DNA of 64,000 nucleotides from Candidatus Gastranaerophilales bacterium (GTDB lineage Bacteria > Cyanobacteriota > Vampirovibrionia > Gastranaerophilales > Gastranaerophilaceae): contig CALUVH010000006.1 in the NCBI GenBank assembly GCA_944324175.1, positions 20,891 through 84,890 of the forward strand, written 5' to 3'. Position numbers and translations under genes: made by a program. Below, in pieces: positions 28,601-35,918 of this stretch. The notes below the pieces were generated by a model. It saw only the letters and a list, made by a program, of their open reading frames with translations, ran no database searches and was not told the origin of the DNA. Each line of letters starts with the position of its first letter. Within the stretch, counting starts at the first letter, position 1.

Positions 28601-29150
28601 GACCCACAAGATATCAGAACTTTCAGAGCTACCAAATGATAAAGTTGTCACAATTTGTGGACTTGTAACTGCAAGTAAACAAATTCCAACAAAAAAAGAT
28701 CCTACAAAATTTATAAGATTTTGCACCATAGAAGACTTGACAGGAAAAACTGAAACTATCGCTTTTAACTCTAAAATTGCTGAGTATGGTAACTTTTTAC
28801 AAAATGAGCAAAGAGTAATAGTGTCCGGTAAAATAAGTAGGCGGAGTGAAGAAGAACCTCCTGTAATTCTTATTGACTCTGTTAAAACCGTTGATAACTC
28901 AAATATATTCACCATCAAATTACTTGATGAAATAAAATTTGAAGAATTGGTATTACTAAAAAATACACTTTGCAAATATGCAGGCTCTGATCCTGTGACA
29001 TTCAAAGTCAAAGATGACAACGGAGAACATAAGATTTTAACAGCCTCTATGTTCTGGGTAAATTCTTCAAACGATTTAGTTAATACACTAAAAAATGAAT
29101 TTCAAAATAGAATAGATATAGATATCCGTTCCCTTGACGAAAAAAATTAA
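25689..29150 (+). CDS. dnaE: DNA polymerase III alpha subunit
   Basis: Replicative polymerase of 1153 residues. The N-terminal PHP domain keeps the metal-binding set (LHLHSEYSLLDG, AITDHGVM, GCEFYVHD, YHLVLLAK, SSACLGGE, NDSHYL), which is degenerate in Escherichia coli, so intrinsic 3'-5' proofreading is plausible. The polymerase core has GPGRGSAAGS and the catalytic PDVDIDF near residue 402; the tail has a helix-hairpin-helix region and an OB fold (VVTICGLVTASKQI, TIEDLTGKTETIAF). This is the DnaE1 type, not PolC. It follows the WYL pair by 42 bases and ends in a bidirectional terminator. Confidence 0.97.
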   Translation: MDKNTQYVPLHLHSEYSLLDGAIKVKALCEFAKENNMPAVAITDHGVMYSAIEFYRTAKETGIKAIIGCEFYVHDGDIHIRDSAHNPLYHLVLLAKDKTGYMNLVKLVSIAQCEGMYYKPRVNFELIQKYSEGLICSSACLGGEVLQNLLKNDYEAAKATAKKYQDLFGEDYYIELQDHGLDEQKRTNPDLIKIAQELGIKMIITNDSHYLKKEDADWHDTLLCLQTNALKNEPNRFHFPNNEFYVKTPEELRDSFKWMDSNLFDECIKNTVDIADKCHLILEMGKSPLPHYEVPPGHTVESYLDLKVHEGLKKRYGEIPPEIEERVKYELGIIEQMGFSAYFLITWDFVHFAKTHDIPVGPGRGSAAGSVVAYALEITDLDPIRHHLLFERFLNPERYSMPDVDIDFCIERRGEVIDYVSKKYGEDKVCQIITFGTYAAKAAMKGVARVFDIPFARSNQLSSLIPNEPKAHIDDAMLDGMELKKLYDEDPEVKRLVDMSRCIEGIKNNTGTHAAGVIIAHKPLNEIVPVQPSKDGIIVTEYPMADLEKLGLLKMDFLGLRTLTMIHKTMKLLKRTKGIEFDINRIPLDDKPTYDMLIAGETDGVFQLESSGMKKLVKDLRPDVFEDLGALVALFRPGPLESGMVQDFVERKHGRQEIKYAHPLLEPVLKDTYGTIVYQEQIMQVFQVLADYTLGQADMVRRMMGKKKLDEMAQQKGKFIEGSARHGMDAKDAAALFEQIEKFASYCFNRSHSAAYAFVAYQTAYLKCHYPQEYLASLLSSVSGDQEKTQLYIEEALKHGIQVMPPDINKSFAEFTPDGNNIRFGLASIKQVGEAVVESILNEREANGEFKSVYDFCKRVDSKCSNKRVMEGLIKAGAFGTIEKSRKQLLENLEYIVATANRENQAKALGQVSLFAGLSEDNDIGYSEFQLSGSDEEFDARQLQIFEKEFLGFYVSSHPLSTIRDKLPFLMTHKISELSELPNDKVVTICGLVTASKQIPTKKDPTKFIRFCTIEDLTGKTETIAFNSKIAEYGNFLQNEQRVIVSGKISRRSEEEPPVILIDSVKTVDNSNIFTIKLLDEIKFEELVLLKNTLCKYAGSDPVTFKVKDDNGEHKILTASMFWVNSSNDLVNTLKNEFQNRIDIDIRSLDEKN

Positions 29151-29168
29151 CTTTTTATAAACATAACA

Positions 29169-29200
29169 AAAAATGTGAGAAAGCTCCTCACATTTTTATT
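29169..29200. terminator. Bidirectional terminator between dnaE and hydG
   Basis: Perfect 11-bp inverted repeat (29169-29179 with 29187-29197), 7-base loop, A-run on the left and T-run on the right. Serves the convergent dnaE and hydG. Confidence 0.9.
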
Positions 29201-29230
29201 TGTCTATTCATTAAAATCTATTTATCAAAA

Positions 29231-30649
29231 CTAGAACTTGTAATCTCTACCACCTTGTTCAATTTTTTTAAGATTGTCTATTACAATACTTTTAACTTTT
29301 TCATCCTCTAGAGTTGAAATTTCTTTTTCGATTAGCTTATCACCAATAGTCTTAGTCTCTGGAGATGCGTAATCTTCAAGATATTCTTTCAACGTCATAA
29401 TTGCATTAGGGTGACAGAAATTATGGATTTGTTGAGATTTACAGACTTCCATAAAACGATCACCGGTTCTACCGCTTCGATAGCAAGCTGTACAAAAACT
29501 AGGCAAGTATCCTAATTGCATCAACCATTTAATAACTTCATCTAATGGTCTTCGATCCGAAATATCAAACTGAGCAGAATCTTCATCTTCAGGCATTGGG
29601 TTAAAATAACCGCCAACACTGGTTTTAGATCCGCCACTTATCTGAGAAACACCCAAATGAAGCAAACGTTTACGGCATTCTTCACTTTCTCTAGTTGAGA
29701 TAATCATGCCGGTATAAGGGATTGCGATCCTAATACAAGCAACAATTTTGGCAAAAGTATCATCATCAATACCATTATCAAAAGCACTAGGATCAATATC
29801 ATCAGCTTTTCGAATGCGAGGAACGCTAACAGCATGAGGTCCAACACCATAAGTAGCCTCGAGATGTTCCGCATGCATCAGAAGCGCAGAGAACTCATAC
29901 CTGTATAATTCCAAGCCAAACAATACACCAATACTTACATCATCAATTCCGGCCTGCATTGCTCTATCCATTGCTTCTGTATGATATTTGTAATTATGCT
30001 TAGGACCTGTTGGGTGAAGCCTTTCATATGTTTCTTTATTATAAGTTTCCTGAAACAATATATATGTACCAATACCAATATCGTGAAGTTTTTTATAATT
30101 TTCAACAGTAGTCGCGGCAATATTTACATTTACACGACGTATAGAACCGTTTTTATGCTTAACGCTATAAATAGTTTTAATGGACTCCAGAATATATTCA
30201 ATCGGATTATTTACGGGATCCTCGCCTGCTTCAATGGCAAGTCTTTTATGTCCCATATCTTGAAGTGCTTCCACTTCTTTTCTTATTTCATCCTGAGTCA
30301 GTTTACGTCTTGGAATATGTTTATTTTTAGCATGATATGGGCAATAGACACAACCATTCACACAATAATTAGAAAGATATAACGGAGCAAACAATACTAT
30401 TCTGTTGCCGTAATAATCTTTTTTAATTTTTTCAGCTAACTCAAAAATTTCTTTATTTTTTTCTTCAATATCGCAATCAAGCAAAACTGCCGCTTCTCTA
30501 TGTGTAAGTCCGTTCCCTAATTTTGCCTTGTTTAAAATCTCATCAATTAATTTAACATTATTTTTATTTTCTTCAGCATACTTTAATGAAGCCAGTACTT
30601 CTTCATGATTAATAAATTCTTCGGCTTCTTTTGATTTTGGATTATACAT
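29231..30649 (-). CDS. hydG: [FeFe]-hydrogenase H-cluster maturation radical SAM enzyme HydG
   Basis: Cleaves tyrosine to p-cresol, CO and cyanide to build the Fe(CO)2CN units of the [FeFe]-hydrogenase H-cluster. The 472 residues contain the radical-SAM CX3CX2C (Cys96, 100, 103 in CVNGCVYC) and the HydG-specific C-terminal CX2CX22C (Cys386, 389, 412), which distinguishes it from ThiH. SYNTHETIC context is limited: HydE, HydF and the hydrogenase are not in the window, but an ACT-like hydrogenase-associated protein lies at 55794. It follows mnmA by 51 bases on the same strand. It implies fermentative hydrogen metabolism. Confidence 0.96.
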   Translation of the reverse strand: MYNPKSKEAEEFINHEEVLASLKYAEENKNNVKLIDEILNKAKLGNGLTHREAAVLLDCDIEEKNKEIFELAEKIKKDYYGNRIVLFAPLYLSNYCVNGCVYCPYHAKNKHIPRRKLTQDEIRKEVEALQDMGHKRLAIEAGEDPVNNPIEYILESIKTIYSVKHKNGSIRRVNVNIAATTVENYKKLHDIGIGTYILFQETYNKETYERLHPTGPKHNYKYHTEAMDRAMQAGIDDVSIGVLFGLELYRYEFSALLMHAEHLEATYGVGPHAVSVPRIRKADDIDPSAFDNGIDDDTFAKIVACIRIAIPYTGMIISTRESEECRKRLLHLGVSQISGGSKTSVGGYFNPMPEDEDSAQFDISDRRPLDEVIKWLMQLGYLPSFCTACYRSGRTGDRFMEVCKSQQIHNFCHPNAIMTLKEYLEDYASPETKTIGDKLIEKEISTLEDEKVKSIVIDNLKKIEQGGRDYKF

Positions 30650-30700
30650 AATTTTCCTCTCCTCCAGTACATGATAATCCCATAAAAAATAAAAGTAAAG

Positions 30701-31753
30701 CTATCTACAAATCCAACCGCCGCCAATCAGGTGCAAATCAACCATATCATAAATAACGCACGCCTGACCTTGGGTAATTGAATTTACAGGCTCATAGAAC
30801 TGAACATCTGCACAATCCCCGCAAATACATATGCGCGCTTTTTTATGTTGCATATTATAACGGATTTTCACAAACGCATCAAACTCTTTTTTAGCAGGGG
30901 GGTAGACAAAATTCAAATCAGATATTTTTAAGTTGCTTTTATAATTATCCTGCTCTCGTCCTAAATAGACAATATTTTTATTGGCATCAATGTCAATAAC
31001 ATAAAGCGGATATGGAGCAGCAATACCAATTCCCTTTCTTTGTCCAATTGTGTATTGATAGCAACCTGAATGCTCACCCCATTTTTTGCCTGTCAAAATA
31101 TCTACAAAATCACCTTTTTTCTCGCCTAATTTATCAATCAAATATTTTTTAGTTGTAAGGGGTCTATGAATAAAACAAATATCCTGACTTTCTTTTGAAG
31201 ACTTTGGAGGCAAATCATAATCATAAGCAAGCTGTCTTACTTCATCTTTCTTAAACTCAGAAAGAGGGAAAACTGTCTTAGCTAGATGATGCTGTTTCAA
31301 TCTATATAGAAAATATAATTGATCTTTATGCTCATCATTTGCAGGATACAACTTATAAATACCATTATCAAATTTTATCTTTGCATAATGTCCTGTAGCA
31401 TATACATCCGCTTTTAAAATATTTACTGCATAATCAAAAATATCACCCCATTTAATAAATTGATTACACTTTATACACGGATTGGGAGTTTTTCCTTCTT
31501 GATATGATTTTTTAAAATAATCCACAACCTCTGAACGAAATTTTTGTGTCAAATCCAAAACGACGTGCTTAATTCCAAGCTTATCAGCAACAAGTCTAGC
31601 ATTTTCACAAATAAGCTGTGCATGCTCAGTATTAACCATCTTGCCTGTAACCCCGATGACCTCATATCCTTGTTGTTGTAAAAGCAAGGCTGACACAGAA
31701 CTATCTACACCGCCACTTAAAGCGACCACCGCTATTTTTTTTCTATCTTCCAT
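30701..31753 (-). CDS. mnmA: tRNA 2-thiouridine(34) synthase (MnmA/TrmU)
   Basis: ATP-dependent thiolase modifying U34 of tRNA-Lys, Glu and Gln. The 350 residues carry the PP-loop VALSGGVDSSVSALLL, the first catalytic Cys in NPCIKCNQFIKWG, the second in KESQDICFI, and the GQRKGIGIA block. The sulfur donor route is not visible here. It lies upstream of hydG on the minus strand with a 51-base gap and a CCTCTCC-complement ribosome-binding site for hydG, so they may share a transcript. glmU diverges from it. Confidence 0.95.
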   Translation of the reverse strand: MEDRKKIAVVALSGGVDSSVSALLLQQQGYEVIGVTGKMVNTEHAQLICENARLVADKLGIKHVVLDLTQKFRSEVVDYFKKSYQEGKTPNPCIKCNQFIKWGDIFDYAVNILKADVYATGHYAKIKFDNGIYKLYPANDEHKDQLYFLYRLKQHHLAKTVFPLSEFKKDEVRQLAYDYDLPPKSSKESQDICFIHRPLTTKKYLIDKLGEKKGDFVDILTGKKWGEHSGCYQYTIGQRKGIGIAAPYPLYVIDIDANKNIVYLGREQDNYKSNLKISDLNFVYPPAKKEFDAFVKIRYNMQHKKARICICGDCADVQFYEPVNSITQGQACVIYDMVDLHLIGGGWICR

Positions 31754-31851
31754 ATTAAGATTCTAACACAAATACTCTTCTGAGGAAAGTAAATATTATT
31801 TGACAGCAGCACTTGCAAATAGTAAAATTAACGCAAAAAAGGAGAGTAGAC

Positions 31852-33126
31852 ATGGAAATTAAATCGGTTATCTTAGCGGCAGGAAAAGGTACCAGAATGA
31901 AATCCAACACACCAAAAGTGCTTCATAAAATTATGGGCAAGACTTTACTTGGATACGTTTTGGACAATGTAAAAAATATATCAGAAGAATCGTTTGTAAT
32001 AGTGGGGCATCACGCAGAAGATGTCAGTAAATTTGTAAAAAACAACTATGTTAATGCCAAAACAGTTCTTCAAACTCCACAACTAGGTACAGGTCATGCG
32101 GTATCTATGGTCTGTCCTTATTTAAGTGATTTTGACGGACTAGTGCTAATTTTATGCGGAGACACACCGCTAATAACAGAAGAAACACTCAAAAAATTTG
32201 TTGAATACCACATTTCTTGTGGATCAGATCTAACAGTGATGAGTACGATATTTGAAGACCCGACAAATTATGGGAGAATTGTAAGGGAAAAAGACAATAC
32301 CCTTAAGTGTATTGTAGAAGAAAAAGACGCCACAGCAGAAGAAAAGTTGATAACAGAAGTAAATGCAGGCATATATTGTCTTAACTGGAAAAAGATAAGT
32401 GCTGCATTCTCTCAACTGACAAGTAATAATGCTCAAGGTGAATACTACCTGACCGACATAATTGCTTGGGGTAAATCTCAAAATCTTTGCGTAAACGCCT
32501 TCATTCTTGAAAACAACGAAGAAATATATGGTATAAACTCTCGACAAAACCTTGCAACGGCAACTAAAATAATGAATGAACGAAAATTAAATTCGCTCAT
32601 GGACAACGGGGTAACAATTGTAGACCCATCAAGTACTTGGATTTCTGAAGACAGTGAAATCGGTGCAGATACAATTATATATCCATCAACTTATATTGAA
32701 GGGAAAAACAAAATCGGTTCTAACTGTCAAATAGGACCTTGCGCGCATCTTCGCGGTGACGTTGAAATCGCTGATAACTGTAAAATTGGTAACTTTGTTG
32801 AGGTAAAAAAATCTAAAATTTCAAATAATACAAACGCCGGACACTTAAGCTACATAGGAGACAGCGAAGTCGGTTCACACGTGAACATCGGAGCAGGTAC
32901 AATTACAGCCAATTACAACCCTTTGAACAAAATTAAAAGTAAAACCGTACTTGGCGATAATGTAAAAATAGGCTCAAACACTGTACTTGTAGCACCTGTC
33001 CAAGTAGAAGAAGGTGCAAATGTCGGAGCTGGCAGTGTCATAACCAAAAATATTCCAAAGTGGGCGCTTGCAATTACACGAGCACCCCTTCGTACTATTG
33101 AAGATTGGGTAAAAAAATATATATAA
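31852..33126 (+). CDS. glmU: Bifunctional UDP-N-acetylglucosamine pyrophosphorylase / glucosamine-1-phosphate N-acetyltransferase
   Basis: Makes UDP-GlcNAc for peptidoglycan and glycans. N-terminal uridyltransferase: VILAAGKGTRMKSNTPKVLH, QLGTGHAV, CGDTPLI, EVNAGIYC, NAQGEYYLTDII. C-terminal left-handed beta-helix acetyltransferase: GSNCQIGPCAHLRGDV, KIGNFVEVKKSKI, NAGHLSYIGDSEVG and NIGAGTITANYN. At 424 residues it is somewhat shorter than the usual 450-460 at the C-terminal arm. ATG 31852 is preferred over one 13 codons upstream because AAAGGAGA lies at the right distance. It ends before a terminator shared with the convergent prepilin gene. Confidence 0.95.
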   Translation: MEIKSVILAAGKGTRMKSNTPKVLHKIMGKTLLGYVLDNVKNISEESFVIVGHHAEDVSKFVKNNYVNAKTVLQTPQLGTGHAVSMVCPYLSDFDGLVLILCGDTPLITEETLKKFVEYHISCGSDLTVMSTIFEDPTNYGRIVREKDNTLKCIVEEKDATAEEKLITEVNAGIYCLNWKKISAAFSQLTSNNAQGEYYLTDIIAWGKSQNLCVNAFILENNEEIYGINSRQNLATATKIMNERKLNSLMDNGVTIVDPSSTWISEDSEIGADTIIYPSTYIEGKNKIGSNCQIGPCAHLRGDVEIADNCKIGNFVEVKKSKISNNTNAGHLSYIGDSEVGSHVNIGAGTITANYNPLNKIKSKTVLGDNVKIGSNTVLVAPVQVEEGANVGAGSVITKNIPKWALAITRAPLRTIEDWVKKYI

Positions 33127-33145
33127 CTTCTAAAGTATTAATTTT

Positions 33146-33172
33146 AAAGCTCCCTTACCGCGGGAGCTTTTT
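33146..33172. terminator. Bidirectional terminator between glmU and the first prepilin gene
   Basis: Inverted repeat of 9 bp (33146-33154 with 33162-33170), 7-base loop and flanking A and T runs. Confidence 0.85.
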
Positions 33173-33175
33173 AAA

Positions 33176-34009
33176 TTACTTTTGAGATTTACAAGAAGTC
33201 TTGGTATCCCAATTCAAATCATTACAATGTAAATAATCCAAATTAGAATTTTCAATCACCCAAGCTGTACAACCATAACCGTTAAGACTGCCCACTTTAG
33301 TTAAATTACAATAATTTTCAAAAGTGGCTTTTTCACTATTACGCATTCCTAGAGGAATTACAGCCCCATCCTTTTTGTAATAAAATAAAAATACATCTTT
33401 ACCGGTTGCATTTGGCGATTTTTTGCCGTTCAAATCAACAAATATCTCCCCACAAATATTTGCAAAAAGGCGATCTGAACCTCTATCAAGAGAACAGTCT
33501 TGTGATAAATTAGTTACAGCAACAATTGAAGTACCATTATTTAAAACTATAACATTTGAGAAAACATCAAAAACAGTACCATCTAAAGAGTATCTTGTCC
33601 GTATATCACTACAAGATTTTGAAGTTCTATCATAACATTTTTCAATAACTTTTAAGTGTTTGCTAAATCTATCTAAAAAAAGTCTATACGCTTCATCTCT
33701 AGCTGCAATCTCGTTATCCTCCAAATCTTCATCAGATGTACCATCACCAAATTTAGCACCACCCCATTGATTTATTTCTCCATACTCTGCAACCGTCAAT
33801 TTTAGTGCTGTATCCATTGTCACCTGAAACTTTTTTAACTTCGTTACCATAACCCTTTCTTTATACTTTTGCACAAGTGAAGGTATAACCATTACTGATA
33901 CAGTACCGATAATCACAAGGGTTATAAGTACTTCAGCTAGCGTAAATGCTTTTGTGGGCTTTCTGTTTTTTTCAGAACCAGACACAAGCAGGTTAAATCC
34001 AGTTTCCAT
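33176..34009 (-). CDS. Prepilin-like secreted protein (module copy 1)
   Basis: A 277-residue protein with a class III signal: a 21-residue leader ending in TKA, then FTLAEVLITLVIIGTVSVM, with Glu at +5, as in type IV pilins and pseudopilins; the residue before the cleavage point is Ala rather than Gly. The body contains ERV, SKHLKVIEKC (115-125), NNGTSIVAV, CSLD and the motif DLNGKKSPNATGKD at 192-205, then a Cys-rich end. The same blocks recur in the protein at 45671, so the two are paralogues. A good AAGGAG site precedes the ATG. It diverges from a small XRE regulator. It may be a minor pilin or secreted surface protein rather than the main pilus subunit. Confidence 0.85.
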   Translation of the reverse strand: METGFNLLVSGSEKNRKPTKAFTLAEVLITLVIIGTVSVMVIPSLVQKYKERVMVTKLKKFQVTMDTALKLTVAEYGEINQWGGAKFGDGTSDEDLEDNEIAARDEAYRLFLDRFSKHLKVIEKCYDRTSKSCSDIRTRYSLDGTVFDVFSNVIVLNNGTSIVAVTNLSQDCSLDRGSDRLFANICGEIFVDLNGKKSPNATGKDVFLFYYKKDGAVIPLGMRNSEKATFENYCNLTKVGSLNGYGCTAWVIENSNLDYLHCNDLNWDTKTSCKSQK

Positions 34010-34033
34010 AGTAATTTCTCCTTATTTATGTGA

Positions 34034-34066
34034 TGTATTACTTCATAGTAATAATATTGTAATACA
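34034..34066. promoter_or_regulatory. Candidate operator between prepilin copy 1 and its XRE regulator
   Basis: Inverted repeat TGTATTAC (34034-34041) and GTAATACA (34059-34066) with a 17-base spacer, in the middle of the 70-base divergent intergenic region. The outer half-site TGTAT/ATACA is shared with the palindrome of module copy 2. Confidence 0.55.
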
Positions 34067-34079
34067 AGAGAATTGTGTT

Positions 34080-34319
34080 ATGCACAAATATGAAGTTATG
34101 TATCACAAAATCCTTGCAGAAAATATAAAAAGAATCAGGAAGGAACACGATCTGTCCCAAGAAGTTCTCGCAGAAAAGCTAGAATGCTCCAGAGAATTTA
34201 TCAGCAGAGTTGAAAATCGTAAGGAAAAAATAAGCCTAAAAATGCTTTTAAAATTATCTTATCTCTTTGGTTTAGAACCAGAATTTTTTTTTAAGAAACA
34301 CAATGTAAAAAAATCGTAA
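34080..34319 (+). CDS. Small XRE-family HTH regulator (module copy 1)
   Basis: A 79-residue single-domain Cro/C1-type DNA-binding protein: NIKRIRKEHDLSQEVLAEKL, ECSREFISRVENRKEKISLK and LLKLSYLFGLEPEFFF are the five helices, with the recognition helix at SREFISRVENR. Upstream in-frame codons reach into the divergent prepilin gene and are not conserved in form; ATG 34080 is chosen. A second ATG lies six codons later. It very likely controls the divergent prepilin gene and possibly itself through the inverted repeat at 34034-34066, which is inference from position. Confidence 0.85.
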   Translation: MHKYEVMYHKILAENIKRIRKEHDLSQEVLAEKLECSREFISRVENRKEKISLKMLLKLSYLFGLEPEFFFKKHNVKKS

Positions 34320-34345
34320 ATAATTACATTTCTATTAAGTGTCTA

Positions 34346-34362
34346 TGATACAATAATTTTTA
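34346..34362 (+). promoter_or_regulatory. Extended -10 promoter of the DHA2 transporter
   Basis: TGA followed by TACAAT (34349-34354); predicted +1 is 34361, one base before ATG 34362. No ribosome-binding site fits. Confidence 0.5.
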
Positions 34363-35762
34363 TGACAACAAAAGAGATTAAGTGGACGATATTTATAATA
34401 ACCGTAATCGGTAACTTCATAGCGATGTTGGACAGTACAACCATAAACCTTGGACTTTATCCTATGTCACAAGACTTACACGTTACAATGTCAATGATAC
34501 AATGGGTTGTTATTGCATACATGCTTGTACTCACCGTCTTTTTACCGTTTTTTGGTAAATTAGGTGATATTTTCCCTAAAAATAAACTTTATGCTACAGG
34601 TTTTTTAATCTTCGCACTGGGCTCATTTTTGAATACAACGGCGAGCTGTTTTGCTCTTTTAATCACATACCGATGTATTGAAGCACTCGGAGCTTCAATC
34701 ATGTTATCCAATGCGCAAGCCATAATAGCTACTATTTTTAAAAATGAAAGGAGAGGCAAAGCATTAGGAATTAACGGAGGAATTATCGCAGTTGGAGGTA
34801 TGAGCGGACCTGCTCTTGGGGGGATTCTAATTAATTCTTTTGGCTGGCATACTATTTTCATACCTTGCATACCTGTTGCACTAGTCGGAGCATATTACTC
34901 TTGGAAGATGCTGCCTTCACATGTAAATCGAGATAAAATATTCAAATTTGACTTTAAAGGCTTTCTATATTTCAGTATAGCCCTATTTGCACTTTTACTT
35001 GCAATTTCTGAAGGACACAGTTGGGGCTGGACATCTTTAAAAATCATTATACTTGGAATTATAACCTTTGTATTTGGCGTATTGTTCTACATAAGAGATC
35101 ACAAAATTAACTACCCGCTAATTAACTTTGAAATGTTTAAAATCAAGACTTTTACATTCGGATGTTTAGCTGTAATGACCTCTTATATGGCGATGTTTAC
35201 AAATGGTATTTTAATGCCATTTTTTCTGCAAGAAATAATGCGATATAATCCGTTTATTACAGGACTTCTCATTTTGCCATACTCTGTTACATTATCTGTC
35301 ATAGCTCCGATTAGCGGAAATCTTGCAGGAAAATATGGAAGTCGATATCTAACATTAGCTGGTCCTATTGTCTACATTATCGCCTTAATCATATTCACAA
35401 CTTTTGACAAATCTACGCAAATGTGGCAAATAATTACGGCATCGGGAATTATGGGGATAGGTAACGGGCTTTTCCAATCGCCTTCAAACACAGCTATCAT
35501 CACAAGCGTTAAAAAGCCTGAACTGGGAGTCGCCAGTGGAATTTTAGCACTTGCAAGAAACATGGGAAATATTCTCGGAGTTGCAGTAACTATTACTCTT
35601 TTTGAAAGTTTTAGAAAAATATATCTCGACAAAGGCTTTGCTTATGATATTGCATTTTTAAATTCTTACCACATAACAATGATATTCGGTATTGTATTTG
35701 GGATTATTTGTTTTTCTCTTGCTTACATCGCTTACAAACCGCCTCAAAACAATTTTAAATAA
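34362..35762 (+). CDS. MFS drug-resistance transporter, DHA2 (14-TM, EmrB/QacA) family
   Basis: A 466-residue membrane transporter with about 14 predicted helices. The N-terminal LDSTTINLGLYPM (motif D1 of DHA2), FGKLGDIFPKNKLYATG (motif A), RCIEALGASIM and GPALGGILINSFGWHTIF (motif C) identify proton-driven drug:H+ antiporters. The substrate is unknown. It starts 42 bases after the XRE gene but appears to have its own leaderless promoter. No adjacent membrane-fusion protein (EmrA) is present, so it probably acts alone across the inner membrane. Confidence 0.92.
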   Translation: MTTKEIKWTIFIITVIGNFIAMLDSTTINLGLYPMSQDLHVTMSMIQWVVIAYMLVLTVFLPFFGKLGDIFPKNKLYATGFLIFALGSFLNTTASCFALLITYRCIEALGASIMLSNAQAIIATIFKNERRGKALGINGGIIAVGGMSGPALGGILINSFGWHTIFIPCIPVALVGAYYSWKMLPSHVNRDKIFKFDFKGFLYFSIALFALLLAISEGHSWGWTSLKIIILGIITFVFGVLFYIRDHKINYPLINFEMFKIKTFTFGCLAVMTSYMAMFTNGILMPFFLQEIMRYNPFITGLLILPYSVTLSVIAPISGNLAGKYGSRYLTLAGPIVYIIALIIFTTFDKSTQMWQIITASGIMGIGNGLFQSPSNTAIITSVKKPELGVASGILALARNMGNILGVAVTITLFESFRKIYLDKGFAYDIAFLNSYHITMIFGIVFGIICFSLAYIAYKPPQNNFK

Positions 35763-35881
35763 ATATAATATTAAGATTTATGGTTACCCTATCAAATTTT
35801 GTTATTTTCTGATTTGATACAAGTAAAAATCTATTTACAAAATCTTAACTTGAAAAATTATTATCAGTGATTTAATATATA

Positions 35882-35898
35882 AGTGTAAGATTTACACT
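35882..35898. promoter_or_regulatory. Palindrome in the typA upstream region
   Basis: AGTGTAAGATTTACACT, seven-base arms around three bases, 21 bases before the typA ATG and just after a TAATATAT stretch that could be the -10. A repressor site near the start of transcription is plausible; the regulator is unknown. The rest of 35763-35918 shows only AT-rich sequence and an AGGATGG ribosome-binding site. Confidence 0.45.
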
Positions 35899-35918
35899 AA
35901 ACAGATTAGGATGGATTT

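Noticed and set aside
28091..29020. Minus-strand open frames opposite dnaE
   Set aside because: Serine-rich antisense translation of a strongly conserved gene; no start signals.
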